From contig CAISWQ010000072.1 in the NCBI GenBank assembly GCA_903889245.1, forward strand, positions 1-64,000: a DNA stretch of 64,000 nucleotides, in the 5' to 3' direction. The position numbers were made by a program, and so were the translations under genes. The stretch comes from an uncultured Lentisphaerota bacterium (GTDB lineage: Bacteria; Verrucomicrobiota; Kiritimatiellia; CAIQIC01). Position 1 is the stretch's first letter. Each line of letters begins with the position of its first letter. Below are positions 13,840 to 21,982 of this stretch, in pieces. The notes beneath the pieces are model-generated. The model saw nothing but the letters and a program-made list of their open reading frames with translations, made no database searches and was not told the DNA's origin.

Positions 13840-16362
13840 ATGAAAAAAACAGCGTGGCTGGTGTGTGGCGTGGTGGCGATGGCGGCAACGGCGGCGGAGC
13901 GGTTCCCGTTCGTCATTCCCGGCGATGACGCGACGAAGACGGCGACGGATTTCTCGTCGCTGAACGCGCGGCCGGCGGGCGCGGATGGGTTCGTGCGGAT
14001 CAAGGACGGTCATTTTTTCACTGACGCCGGGCGGCTGCGCATCTGGGGCGTGAATACCTGCTTCAGCGCGAACTTCCCCTCGCACGCGGAGGCCGGGGCG
14101 GCGGCCGCGCACATGGCGAAGCTGGGCATCAACGCCGTGCGGATGCACCACCACGAGACGGGCACGCCGCCGCGCGGCCTGCTCGCGCCGCCGAAGGACG
14201 GGAAGCGCATGATGGACCCGGAGATGCTCGACCGGCAGGACTACTTCCTCGACCAGCTTCACCAGCACGGCATCTACGCGAACCTGAATCTGCACGTCGG
14301 CCGCGCGATGCTGGCGGCGGAAGGGTTCGCGGTCCAGAGCGAGGAGGCGCTGCGCGATTTCCGCTACGACAAGTTCCTGCTCTACTTCGAGCCGCGCATC
14401 CGGGCGCAGTTCAAGGAATTCTGCCGCGCCTACCTCGGCCATGTGAATCCCTACCGCAAGCTGCGGCGCGCGGATGATCCCGGCATCGCGGTCGTGGAGA
14501 TCACCAACGAGAACAGCTTCAGTACGCTCGGCCTTTATGTGGCCCAGAAGCTGCCGGAACCCTATCGCGCGGAATTCCTGAAGCAGTGGAACGCGTGGCT
14601 GGCGCAGCGTTATGGCAACACGGAGACGCTGAAGAAGGCGTGGGGCGCAGGCTTCGAGCCGCCGGGCGAGCAGGTCGCCAAGCTCGACGCGACCGCCGGC
14701 AAGCTCGGCGCGTGGCGCTTCAACATGGGCCGCGATGGCAAGCTGCGCGCCGAGTTCAACCAGGCCGGGCCGAACGCGGCGACGCCCGCGGTCCACGTGG
14801 CGATTGACAAACCCTGCACCGGCGTCGGCAACGAGTTGCTGCTGCCCAATCTCAAGCTGGAGGCGGGGAGAATTTATACGCTCGCCTTCGACGTGCGCGC
14901 GGCGACGCCGCGGCGGTTGCACTACGATGTGTCGCGCCAAGGCAAGCCCGACTGGAGTTCGGCCGGGTTGAACGCCGACGAGACCATCGGCAAACAGTGG
15001 CAGCATATCGAGCGCAGCTTCCGCGTCACCGACGCGCCCGAGGGCGGCTTGCGCATCGCGTTCAAGTTCCCCGGTGCGGGCGACCTCTGGTTCGCCGGCC
15101 TGCAACTGCGGCGCGGCGGCCCGCTGCACATCATCGCCGAGGACCAGTCGCTGGAGGCGCGCAATATCGGCTTCCCCTCCTCCTCCAGCGCGCAGGCGCT
15201 GACCGACCTCAAGGAATTCATGGTCGGCGTCGAGACCGATTTCATCCGCGACCTGACGGCGTTCCTCAAGCGGGACGTGGGCGTAAAGGTGCCGATCACG
15301 GCGTCGCAGATCACCTATCATGGCGCGCCGATTGTCGCCGCGACGTGCGACTACGTGGATATCCACGCCTACTGGCAGCATCCGCACTTCCCCGGCAAGC
15401 CGTGGGATCCGGAGAACTGGACCGTGGCCAACACGCCGATGGAGCGCGAGCCGGTGAAGAACTGCATGAGCGAGCGCGCCACGTGGCGCATCTTCGGCCG
15501 CCCGTTCACGATGTCGGAGTGGAACATCCCCGCGCCGCACGATGGCGCGGCCTCGTGCGTCCCCTTCGGCGCGCTCTACTGCGCGCTGCAGGATTGGGAC
15601 GGCGTCTTCTTCTTCGACTACAACTCCGACAACAAACACTGGAACGCCGAGGGCATCACCGGCTTCTTCTCCTTCGTCGGCCACACGCACAAGCTGGCGG
15701 GCATGGCGGCGTTTGCCAACATGTATCGGCGCGGCGATCTCGCGCCGCTCGCCGGCCAGGTCGCCGGCGGGCTGACCAACCGCCCCGACGCCGCGCTGGC
15801 CTTCACGAAGTTGATCGGCATCAGCGCCGGCGCAGCCGCCGAAACCACCACGCTGGAAAAAACCCAGCGGCTCGCCTCGCCCGATGGCAACGTCGTGTGG
15901 GATGCGACCGACGCCGCGCGGCCGTGGGTGCAGGTCAACGCGCCCGCCTCGCGCGCCGCGTGGGGCATGCTCGCCAACCGCAAACTCGAACTCGGCTCAC
16001 TCAAGCTCGAGATCGGCGCGGCCGAGCGCGACTACGGCGTCCTCTGCCTGACCAGCCTCGACGGCCTGCCGCTGGAAAAATCCAAGCACATGCTGCTCGC
16101 GGCCTTCGGCACGGCGGAAAATTCCGGCATGGTGTGGAACGAGAAGCGCACGAGCGTCGGCCGCAAGTGGGGCAAGGGCCCGGCGCTGATGAACGGCATC
16201 ACGGCCACTGTTTCGCTCGGCAGCCGCATCACATCCGTGCAGGCGCTCGACCCGACCGGCAAGCCGCAGGGCGCCGTGCAGGTGGAGCGCACCGGCGCCG
16301 GCTCGCGCTGGAGCATCGGCCCGGAGCACCGCACGATCTGGTACGAAATCCATGCGCACTGA
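13840..16362 (+). CDS. GH5-like (clan GH-A) glycosidase with an inserted carbohydrate-binding domain, secreted
   Basis: A signal peptide (KKTAWLVCGVVAMAATAA) precedes a (beta/alpha)8 barrel. The acid/base candidate is Glu224 in VVEITNENSF and the nucleophile candidate is Glu560 in FTMSEWNIP, the clan GH-A arrangement. The spacing between them is far wider than usual. Residues about 285-430 (GAWRFNMGRDGKL through LWFAGLQLRRGG) read as a jelly-roll carbohydrate-binding module of the CBM4/9 type inserted into the barrel. A C-terminal beta-rich domain (LASPDGNVVWD onward) follows. At 840 residues it is much longer than typical GH5. The substrate is unknown. The strong GAGGAG site 6 bp upstream fixes the start. 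Confidence 0.75.
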   Translation: MKKTAWLVCGVVAMAATAAERFPFVIPGDDATKTATDFSSLNARPAGADGFVRIKDGHFFTDAGRLRIWGVNTCFSANFPSHAEAGAAAAHMAKLGINAVRMHHHETGTPPRGLLAPPKDGKRMMDPEMLDRQDYFLDQLHQHGIYANLNLHVGRAMLAAEGFAVQSEEALRDFRYDKFLLYFEPRIRAQFKEFCRAYLGHVNPYRKLRRADDPGIAVVEITNENSFSTLGLYVAQKLPEPYRAEFLKQWNAWLAQRYGNTETLKKAWGAGFEPPGEQVAKLDATAGKLGAWRFNMGRDGKLRAEFNQAGPNAATPAVHVAIDKPCTGVGNELLLPNLKLEAGRIYTLAFDVRAATPRRLHYDVSRQGKPDWSSAGLNADETIGKQWQHIERSFRVTDAPEGGLRIAFKFPGAGDLWFAGLQLRRGGPLHIIAEDQSLEARNIGFPSSSSAQALTDLKEFMVGVETDFIRDLTAFLKRDVGVKVPITASQITYHGAPIVAATCDYVDIHAYWQHPHFPGKPWDPENWTVANTPMEREPVKNCMSERATWRIFGRPFTMSEWNIPAPHDGAASCVPFGALYCALQDWDGVFFFDYNSDNKHWNAEGITGFFSFVGHTHKLAGMAAFANMYRRGDLAPLAGQVAGGLTNRPDAALAFTKLIGISAGAAAETTTLEKTQRLASPDGNVVWDATDAARPWVQVNAPASRAAWGMLANRKLELGSLKLEIGAAERDYGVLCLTSLDGLPLEKSKHMLLAAFGTAENSGMVWNEKRTSVGRKWGKGPALMNGITATVSLGSRITSVQALDPTGKPQGAVQVERTGAGSRWSIGPEHRTIWYEIHAH

Positions 16363-16400
16363 AGTGAGCAGATAAAAAAATTAAACCCGGAGCGCACGTT

Positions 16401-17279
16401 ATGACAGCTCTACGGAACATCACCGCCGCCGCCATACTCGCGGCCAGCGCAGCCACGGCGGCTGAACCATCGGCACTCAAGCCCACCGCCGCGAACATCG
16501 CCTATGGTGAGCAAGAGCGGAATGTCCTCGATATCTACGCGCCGGCAGACGCGAAGAACCTGCCCGTCGTGTTCTGGATTCACGGCGGCGGCTGGCAGGC
16601 GGGCGACAAGTCCAGCGTGCAGGCAAAGCCGCAGGTGTTCACCGAGAAGGGTTTTGTTTTCGTCGCGGCCAACTACCGACTGTTGCCGAAGGTGGACATG
16701 GGTACGCTGGTCCGCGATGTCGCCAAGGCGCTCGGCTGGGTCCACAAAGACATCGCGGAACACGGCGGCGATCCGCAGCGCCTGTTCGTCATGGGCCACT
16801 CCGCCGGCGCGCAGCTTGCCGCACTGTTATGCACCGATGACCGCTATCTCCAGGCCGAGGGCGTCCCGTTCGCCGCGCTCAAGGGTTGCGTGCCCGTGGA
16901 TGGCGATACCTATGACATCCCGGCCATCATCGAGACCGCCGAGACGCGGCTGCGCGTGCACGGCCTGCCAATGCCGCAGTATGGCCACCGCCTGAAGTTC
17001 GGTAACACCCCGGCGCTGCATCGCGACTTCTCGGCCGTCACACACGTGGCCAAGGACAAGGGCATCCCGCCGTTTCTGATTCTGTACGTCGCCAATCATC
17101 CCGACAACACGGCGCAGGCCCAGCGCTTCGGTGCCGTACTCAAGGACGCTGGAATCCCGGTGAGGCTTTTCGGCGCGAAGGAAACCACCCACACGCGCAT
17201 CAACGCCGAACTCGGCCTACCCGATGACCCCGCGACCAAGGCGCTATGGGAATTCATGGCCGGCGCGTTGAAAAAGTAA
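16401..17279 (+). CDS. secreted alpha/beta-hydrolase, carbohydrate-esterase-like
   Basis: This 292-residue protein has a signal peptide ([18 protein letters not shown]), an oxyanion-hole HGGG at 61-64 and a nucleophile elbow GHSAG with Ser134. A likely Asp follows near the NHPDNT segment, with a late His in KETTHTRIN. This is the BD-FAE/HSL-type esterase layout, so it probably removes acetyl or other acyl groups from polysaccharide. It follows the GH5-like gene by 38 bp with GGAG upstream, so the two are probably co-transcribed. Confidence 0.8.
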   Translation: MTALRNITAAAILAASAATAAEPSALKPTAANIAYGEQERNVLDIYAPADAKNLPVVFWIHGGGWQAGDKSSVQAKPQVFTEKGFVFVAANYRLLPKVDMGTLVRDVAKALGWVHKDIAEHGGDPQRLFVMGHSAGAQLAALLCTDDRYLQAEGVPFAALKGCVPVDGDTYDIPAIIETAETRLRVHGLPMPQYGHRLKFGNTPALHRDFSAVTHVAKDKGIPPFLILYVANHPDNTAQAQRFGAVLKDAGIPVRLFGAKETTHTRINAELGLPDDPATKALWEFMAGALKK

Positions 17280-17307
17280 AACGCCCAACCTCCGCCGCGG
17301 GCCGAAC

Positions 17308-17364
17308 TTTTTCCAAGCCTTGGAAAAACAAACGGCGGATTTTCCAAGGGTTGGAAAATCCGCC
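17308..17364. terminator. two palindromes between convergent genes; the second is a 31-nt perfect hairpin
   Basis: Copy one is 17308-17328 (TTTTTCCAAGCCTTGGAAAAA). Copy two has the core 17340-17358, and its stem extends outward as GGCGGA/TCCGCC, giving a perfect 14-bp stem with a GGG loop at 17334-17364. Lying between the esterase and asd stop codons, it could terminate both transcripts. Confidence 0.65.
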
Positions 17365-17382
17365 GCACGAGTTCATCGCGAT

Positions 17383-18396
17383 TTACTTCAGGCCCATGCG
17401 GACCATTTCCTCGGCGATCTGGATGGCGTTTTGCGCCGCGCCTTTCCAGATGTTGTCGCCGGCGCACCACAGGACAAGGCCGTTGTCGCAGCTCTGGTCT
17501 TTGCGGATGCGGCCGACGAGCACGTCGTAGTTCTCGCTGGCGCGGATCGGCATCGGGTAGATGGCGTTCTTGGGATCATCCACGAGCTTGACGCCCGGGG
17601 CCTTCGCGAGCAGCGCGCGCGCCTGTTCGGGCGTGAGCGGCTGCTCGAACTCGGCGTTGATCGCGATGCTGTGACCGTTGATGACCGGTACGCGCACGGT
17701 GGTCGTGGCGACGCGGATCGCGGCGTCGCCCAGGATCTTGTGCGTCTCCTTGCGCATCTTGATCTCCTCGGTGCTCTCGCCGGAGTCGTCCTTGAAGGAG
17801 CCGACCGACGGGATCACGTTGCAGGCGATCTGGTGCGGATAGACCTCGGCCTTGAGCGGCCGGCCCGCGGCCCAATCGCGCATCTGTACTTCCAGTTCCT
17901 TGATTGCCGCGCTGCCGGTGCCGGACACCGCCTGGTAGGTGCTCGCCACCAACCGGCGGAGGCGCGCGGCCTGGTGCAGCGGCGCGAGCGGCATCAGCGC
18001 GATGATCGTGCTGCAGTTCGGGTTCGCGATGAAGCCCTGGTGCTGGCGCAGCGCCTCGGCGTTGATCTCCGGGATGACGAGCGGGACGCGCGCGTCCATG
18101 CGGAAGTCGTCGCCGTTATCAATGACGACGCAGCCTTCCTCGACCGCCTGCCAGCCGAGCGTCTTGGACGCGCCCTTGGCGCCCTCGGTCCCTGCGAAGA
18201 ACGCGAAGTCCATGCCCTTGAACGCGCCCGGCCCGGCCACGCGGACCTCGACCGGCACACCGTCAATGACCTCGGTGCGTTCGCGCGTGGCGAAGACCAC
18301 GAGCTTGTTCACCGGGAAGTTCCGGCGGCGCAACAGCTTGACCATCTCGGCGCCGACCGCGCCGATGCCGACCACGCAACAGTTATACTGCTTCAT
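17383..18396 (-). CDS. asd: aspartate-semialdehyde dehydrogenase
   Basis: This enzyme reduces aspartyl-phosphate to aspartate-semialdehyde with NADPH, at the branch to lysine/diaminopimelate, threonine and methionine. The nucleotide motif VGIGAVGAEM is at the N-terminus. The catalytic Cys128 is in NPNCSTIIALMPLAPLH. The substrate-binding region includes TYQAVSGTGSAA and KMRKETHKIL, and the active-site His is in VINGHSIAI. Length (337 aa) is normal. It lies downstream of leuB on the same strand, separated by 107 bp holding an inverted array. It is a housekeeping gene set among polysaccharide-degradation genes. Confidence 0.93.
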   Translation of the reverse strand: MKQYNCCVVGIGAVGAEMVKLLRRRNFPVNKLVVFATRERTEVIDGVPVEVRVAGPGAFKGMDFAFFAGTEGAKGASKTLGWQAVEEGCVVIDNGDDFRMDARVPLVIPEINAEALRQHQGFIANPNCSTIIALMPLAPLHQAARLRRLVASTYQAVSGTGSAAIKELEVQMRDWAAGRPLKAEVYPHQIACNVIPSVGSFKDDSGESTEEIKMRKETHKILGDAAIRVATTTVRVPVINGHSIAINAEFEQPLTPEQARALLAKAPGVKLVDDPKNAIYPMPIRASENYDVLVGRIRKDQSCDNGLVLWCAGDNIWKGAAQNAIQIAEEMVRMGLK

Positions 18397-18422
18397 CGCT
18401 CAACCTCACGGATGGAAGAACT

Positions 18423-18494
18423 GGAGTGATGGAGTGCTGGAGTACTGCGAAAACCAATCGTCCGCTTCCCATCACTCCCATACTCCACCACTCC
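18423..18494. repeat. inverted pair of 8-bp period arrays
   Basis: Three units of GGAGTNNN (18423-18446) face three units of NNNACTCC (18471-18494), which pair imperfectly across a 24-nt loop. The element fills the leuB-asd gap and could act as a terminator or a processing site. Confidence 0.65.
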
Positions 18495-18503
18495 TGCTTC
18501 GTC

Positions 18504-19586
18504 TTAGATTCTTTCCGCCACCAGGTCGCCCACCTGCTGGGTGTTGTAACCCATCTTGCCGGCGGCGAGGCTCTGGACCTTGTTCTTGCACACGTCGGCG
18601 ACGGCCTTGTTGATCGCGTTGGCGGCTGTCTGCTCGCCGAGGGTTTCCAGCATCATCATGGCGGAGCAGATCGCGGCGAGCGGATTGATCACGCCCTTGC
18701 CGGTGTACTTGGGCGCCGAGCCGCCCATCGGCTCGAACATGCTGACGCCGTGGGGATTGATGTTGCCGCCGGCGGCGATGCCGAGCCCGCCCTGCGTGAT
18801 CGCGGCGAGGTCGGTGATGATGTCGCCGAACAGGTTCGCGGTGACGAGCACATCGAACCACTCCGGGCTCTTCACCATCCACATGCACGTCGCATCCACG
18901 TGGTAGTAGTCGCGCTTGATGTCCGGGAATTCCTTCGCGCCCATCTCGTGGAACGCGCGTTCCCAGAGGTCGAACACATAGGTCAGCACGTTCGTCTTGC
19001 CGACGAGCGCGAGCGTATTGTCCGGGCCGACGCCGCGGGCCTTCTTGCCGTACTTGCGCGCGTACTCGAACGCGTAGCGCAGGCAGCGGTCCACCTGGGC
19101 GCGGGTATAGAGCATGTTCTGCACGGCCACCTCGTGCGGCGTGTCCTTCATCATGATGCCGCCGGTGCCGGTATAGACGTCGCCGGAATTTTCGCGGATC
19201 ACCACGTAGTCAATCTGCTTCGGGCCCTTGTCCTTGATCGGCGTCTCGACGCCCTCATAGAGCCGGACCGGCCGCAGGTTGATGTACTGGTCGAGCGCGA
19301 AGCGCAGCGCCAGCAGGATGCCCTTCTCGAGGATGCCCGGCTTGACCTCGGGATGCCCGATCGCACCCAGCAGGATCGCGTCGTGCTGCTTCATCTCCAC
19401 GGCGGCGTTCGCCGGCAGCACCTCGCCGGTCTTCAGGTAGCGGTCTCCGCCCCAGTCATACTCGTTGAGCTGCAGCGTGAACCCAAACTTCTTCGCGGCG
19501 ACCTGGATGACCTTCACCGCTTCGCGGGTGACTTCGGGACCGGTGCCGTCGCCGGGCAGCACCGCGATTTTGTATGTTTTGCTCAT
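18504..19586 (-). CDS. leuB: 3-isopropylmalate dehydrogenase
   Basis: This NAD-dependent oxidative decarboxylase catalyses the third step of leucine biosynthesis. Seen are the N-terminal IAVLPGDGTGPEV, LLGAIGHPEV, LRFALDQYINLRPVRL, the RENSGDVYTG loop, the metal-binding stretch VTANLFGDIITDLAA and the cofactor-binding GGSAPKYTGKGVINPLAAI. Length 360 aa is typical. The plus-strand GH105 gene is divergent from it. A related beta-decarboxylating dehydrogenase (for example tartrate type) is less likely because the LRPVRLYEG segment is LeuB-like. Confidence 0.9.
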   Translation of the reverse strand: MSKTYKIAVLPGDGTGPEVTREAVKVIQVAAKKFGFTLQLNEYDWGGDRYLKTGEVLPANAAVEMKQHDAILLGAIGHPEVKPGILEKGILLALRFALDQYINLRPVRLYEGVETPIKDKGPKQIDYVVIRENSGDVYTGTGGIMMKDTPHEVAVQNMLYTRAQVDRCLRYAFEYARKYGKKARGVGPDNTLALVGKTNVLTYVFDLWERAFHEMGAKEFPDIKRDYYHVDATCMWMVKSPEWFDVLVTANLFGDIITDLAAITQGGLGIAAGGNINPHGVSMFEPMGGSAPKYTGKGVINPLAAICSAMMMLETLGEQTAANAINKAVADVCKNKVQSLAAGKMGYNTQQVGDLVAERI

Positions 19587-19734
19587 GCTTGCGTTTCCTT
19601 TTCGTTAGCGCGGACGGCGGAAAGTAGCGACCAAACCCCGTCCCGGCAAGCAAAAACCCGATTTGATTTTCCGCTTTTCCGGCGGGGCCGCATCCGCCAT
19701 GATGCGCGCGCTTTTCAGCACGAAGGAGAAAAAC

Positions 19735-21897
19735 ATGAGCGGTAAAATTCTGATGGCGGCGGTGGCGGCGGGGCTGGCGCTCGGCGCGCAGGCGGCGGAC
19801 AAACCCGCCGCGGCCGAGGTGCTCGCGACGATGCAGAAGGTCGCGGACTGGCAACTGGCGAATCCCTCGCCGAAGCCGCCGTGGTGCTGGGAGAAGGGCG
19901 CGCTGTACGCCGGCGTGATGGCGCTCGGCGATCTCGTGCCCGCCACGAAATATCGCGACGCGATGATGGAGGTCGGCCGCACGAACGCCTGGAAGCCGGG
20001 CGCGCGCCGCTACCACGCCGATGACTACGCCGTCGGCCAGATGTACTGCGAGATGTTCCAGCTCTACCGCGACCCGGCGATGCTCGCGCCGCTGCGCGCG
20101 GAGATGGACGCCATCCTCGCCAGCCCCGACACGCGGCCGATCGGCGGCGCGATCCACGCCGGCAAGAACAAGAAGGAGCCGATGCGCTACTGGTGGTGCG
20201 ACGCGCTCTTCATGGGTCCGCCCGCGCTCGCGCGCCTCTACGCGGCGACCGGTGAGAAAAAATACCTGGACTTCATGGTGCAGGAATGGAAGGCGACCAG
20301 CGATTACCTCTTTGACAAGGAGGAACGCCTCTACTTCCGCGACAACTCCTATTTCAAGAAGCGCGAGAAGAACGGGAAGAAGGTGTTCTGGAGCCGCGGC
20401 AACGGCTGGGTGATGGGCGGGCTGGTGCGCGTGCTGCAAGTCCTGCCGGCGGATCATCCCGACCGGAAGTTCTTCGAGACGCAGTTCACCGAGATGGCGG
20501 AGAAAATTCTTTCCATCCAGCAGCCCGACGGCGTGTGGCATTCGAGCCTGCTGAACCCCGAAGCCTTCCCGGTGGGCGAAGCCAGCGGCACGAGCTTCTT
20601 CTGCTACGCGCTGACGTGGGGCCTCAACCAGGGCCTGCTCGACCGCGCGAAGTTCGAGCCGGCGGTGCTCAAGGCGTGGCGCGGGCTGTGCGGCTTCGTA
20701 CAGGAGGATGGCAAGCTGACGCACGTCCAGCAGGTCGGCGCCGCGCCGGAGTCGTTCAAGGCCGAGCACACCGACACCTATGGCATCGGCGCGTTCCTGC
20801 TCGCGGGCAGCGAAATCTACCGGCTGGTCCTCGACAAGCCCGGCCTGACCGTGCAGGTGACGAGCGACCTCGCGGCGCTCCGTCCGCAACAGACGATCGA
20901 GCTCGACCTCGCGGCGGTGCAGGCGAAGCTGCCCGGCGCGCAGGCGGAGAACATCGCGGTGATGGAGGCCGCCGCCGGCCGCTGGCTGCTCGCGCAGGTG
21001 CTCGAAGGCAAACTGCTGTTCCAGTCCGACTTCCTGCCGAGGCAGACCAAGTGCTTCCGCATCCTCGCCGGCGTAGACCGCGCGCAGTTACCCGCCCCCA
21101 CCCTGACGACGTTCGCGCGCTTCGTGCCGGAGCGCGCCGACGACTTCGCGTGGGAAAACGACCGCATCGCCTTCCGCATCTACGGCCCGGCGCTGTGGAA
21201 GCAGGACGGCGAGAAGAAGACCGGCAGCGGCGTGGACGTGTGGTGCAAGCGCGTCCGCCAGCCGGTGGTCAACGCGATGTATAAGAGCGGCGATTATCAC
21301 CGCGACAACGGCGCGAGCGTGGACTGCTATAAGGTGGGCACCGCGCGCGGCTGCGGCGGCACGGCGCTCTGGGTGGACGGCAAGCTGAAAGCCGGCCGCT
21401 GCTTCGAGAGCTGGAAGCTGATCAGCGCCGGCCCCATCCGCGCGGTCTTCGAGCTGACCTACGGCGCGTGGGACGCGGGCGGGCGGAAGGTGAGCGAGAT
21501 CAAGCGCGTCACGCTCGACCTGGGCGCGAACTTCAGCCGCTTCGACTGCACGTTCACGGCCGAGGGCGCGGCGCCGCTGGCCGTGGCGGGCGGCGCGATG
21601 TATCACAAGGGCGCCGAGCTGGCCAACGGCAGCGACTGGGCGACCGTCTGGGAGCTGGGCGATGGCAAGGTCAACGGCATGATCGGCACCGCGGTGGTCA
21701 TGACCGGCGGCGATTTCAAGCAGACGGGCGATCACCAACTCCTGCTCAAGAACATCAAGCCCGGCGAGACGCTGACCTTCTTTGGCGGTGGCGCGTGGAG
21801 CAAGGGCGTGGACTATCCCGACGCCGCCGCGTGGAACGAGGCCGCCAAGGCGTTCGCCGCCCGCGTCGCCTCGCCCGTGAAGGTGGAGCTCAAGTGA
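19735..21897 (+). CDS. GH105 unsaturated glucuronyl/galacturonyl hydrolase fused to DUF4861, secreted
   Basis: A signal peptide (KILMAAVAAGLALGAQAA) is followed by an (alpha/alpha)6 barrel at about 25-370 with the family signatures PPWCWEKGALYAGVMAL, RYHADDYAVGQMY, YWWCDALFMGPPALARL and SRGNGWVMGGL. A DUF4861-type beta domain at about 400-720 includes AWENDRIAFRIYGPALW, GCGGTALWVDGK and MTGGDFKQTGDHQL. Enzymes of this type remove the 4,5-unsaturated uronate left by polysaccharide lyases, the product expected of the PL8 lyase next door. AAGGAG 6 bp upstream fixes the ATG at 19735 (720 aa). Confidence 0.88.
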   Translation: MSGKILMAAVAAGLALGAQAADKPAAAEVLATMQKVADWQLANPSPKPPWCWEKGALYAGVMALGDLVPATKYRDAMMEVGRTNAWKPGARRYHADDYAVGQMYCEMFQLYRDPAMLAPLRAEMDAILASPDTRPIGGAIHAGKNKKEPMRYWWCDALFMGPPALARLYAATGEKKYLDFMVQEWKATSDYLFDKEERLYFRDNSYFKKREKNGKKVFWSRGNGWVMGGLVRVLQVLPADHPDRKFFETQFTEMAEKILSIQQPDGVWHSSLLNPEAFPVGEASGTSFFCYALTWGLNQGLLDRAKFEPAVLKAWRGLCGFVQEDGKLTHVQQVGAAPESFKAEHTDTYGIGAFLLAGSEIYRLVLDKPGLTVQVTSDLAALRPQQTIELDLAAVQAKLPGAQAENIAVMEAAAGRWLLAQVLEGKLLFQSDFLPRQTKCFRILAGVDRAQLPAPTLTTFARFVPERADDFAWENDRIAFRIYGPALWKQDGEKKTGSGVDVWCKRVRQPVVNAMYKSGDYHRDNGASVDCYKVGTARGCGGTALWVDGKLKAGRCFESWKLISAGPIRAVFELTYGAWDAGGRKVSEIKRVTLDLGANFSRFDCTFTAEGAAPLAVAGGAMYHKGAELANGSDWATVWELGDGKVNGMIGTAVVMTGGDFKQTGDHQLLLKNIKPGETLTFFGGGAWSKGVDYPDAAAWNEAAKAFAARVASPVKVELK

Positions 21898-21982
21898 CGA
21901 GGGGCGAGGGGCGAGTTTGATCGGACGGACCCGACCAATCTGACCGATCCGCCGACACAAGACACGAGACGAGAGACTCATC

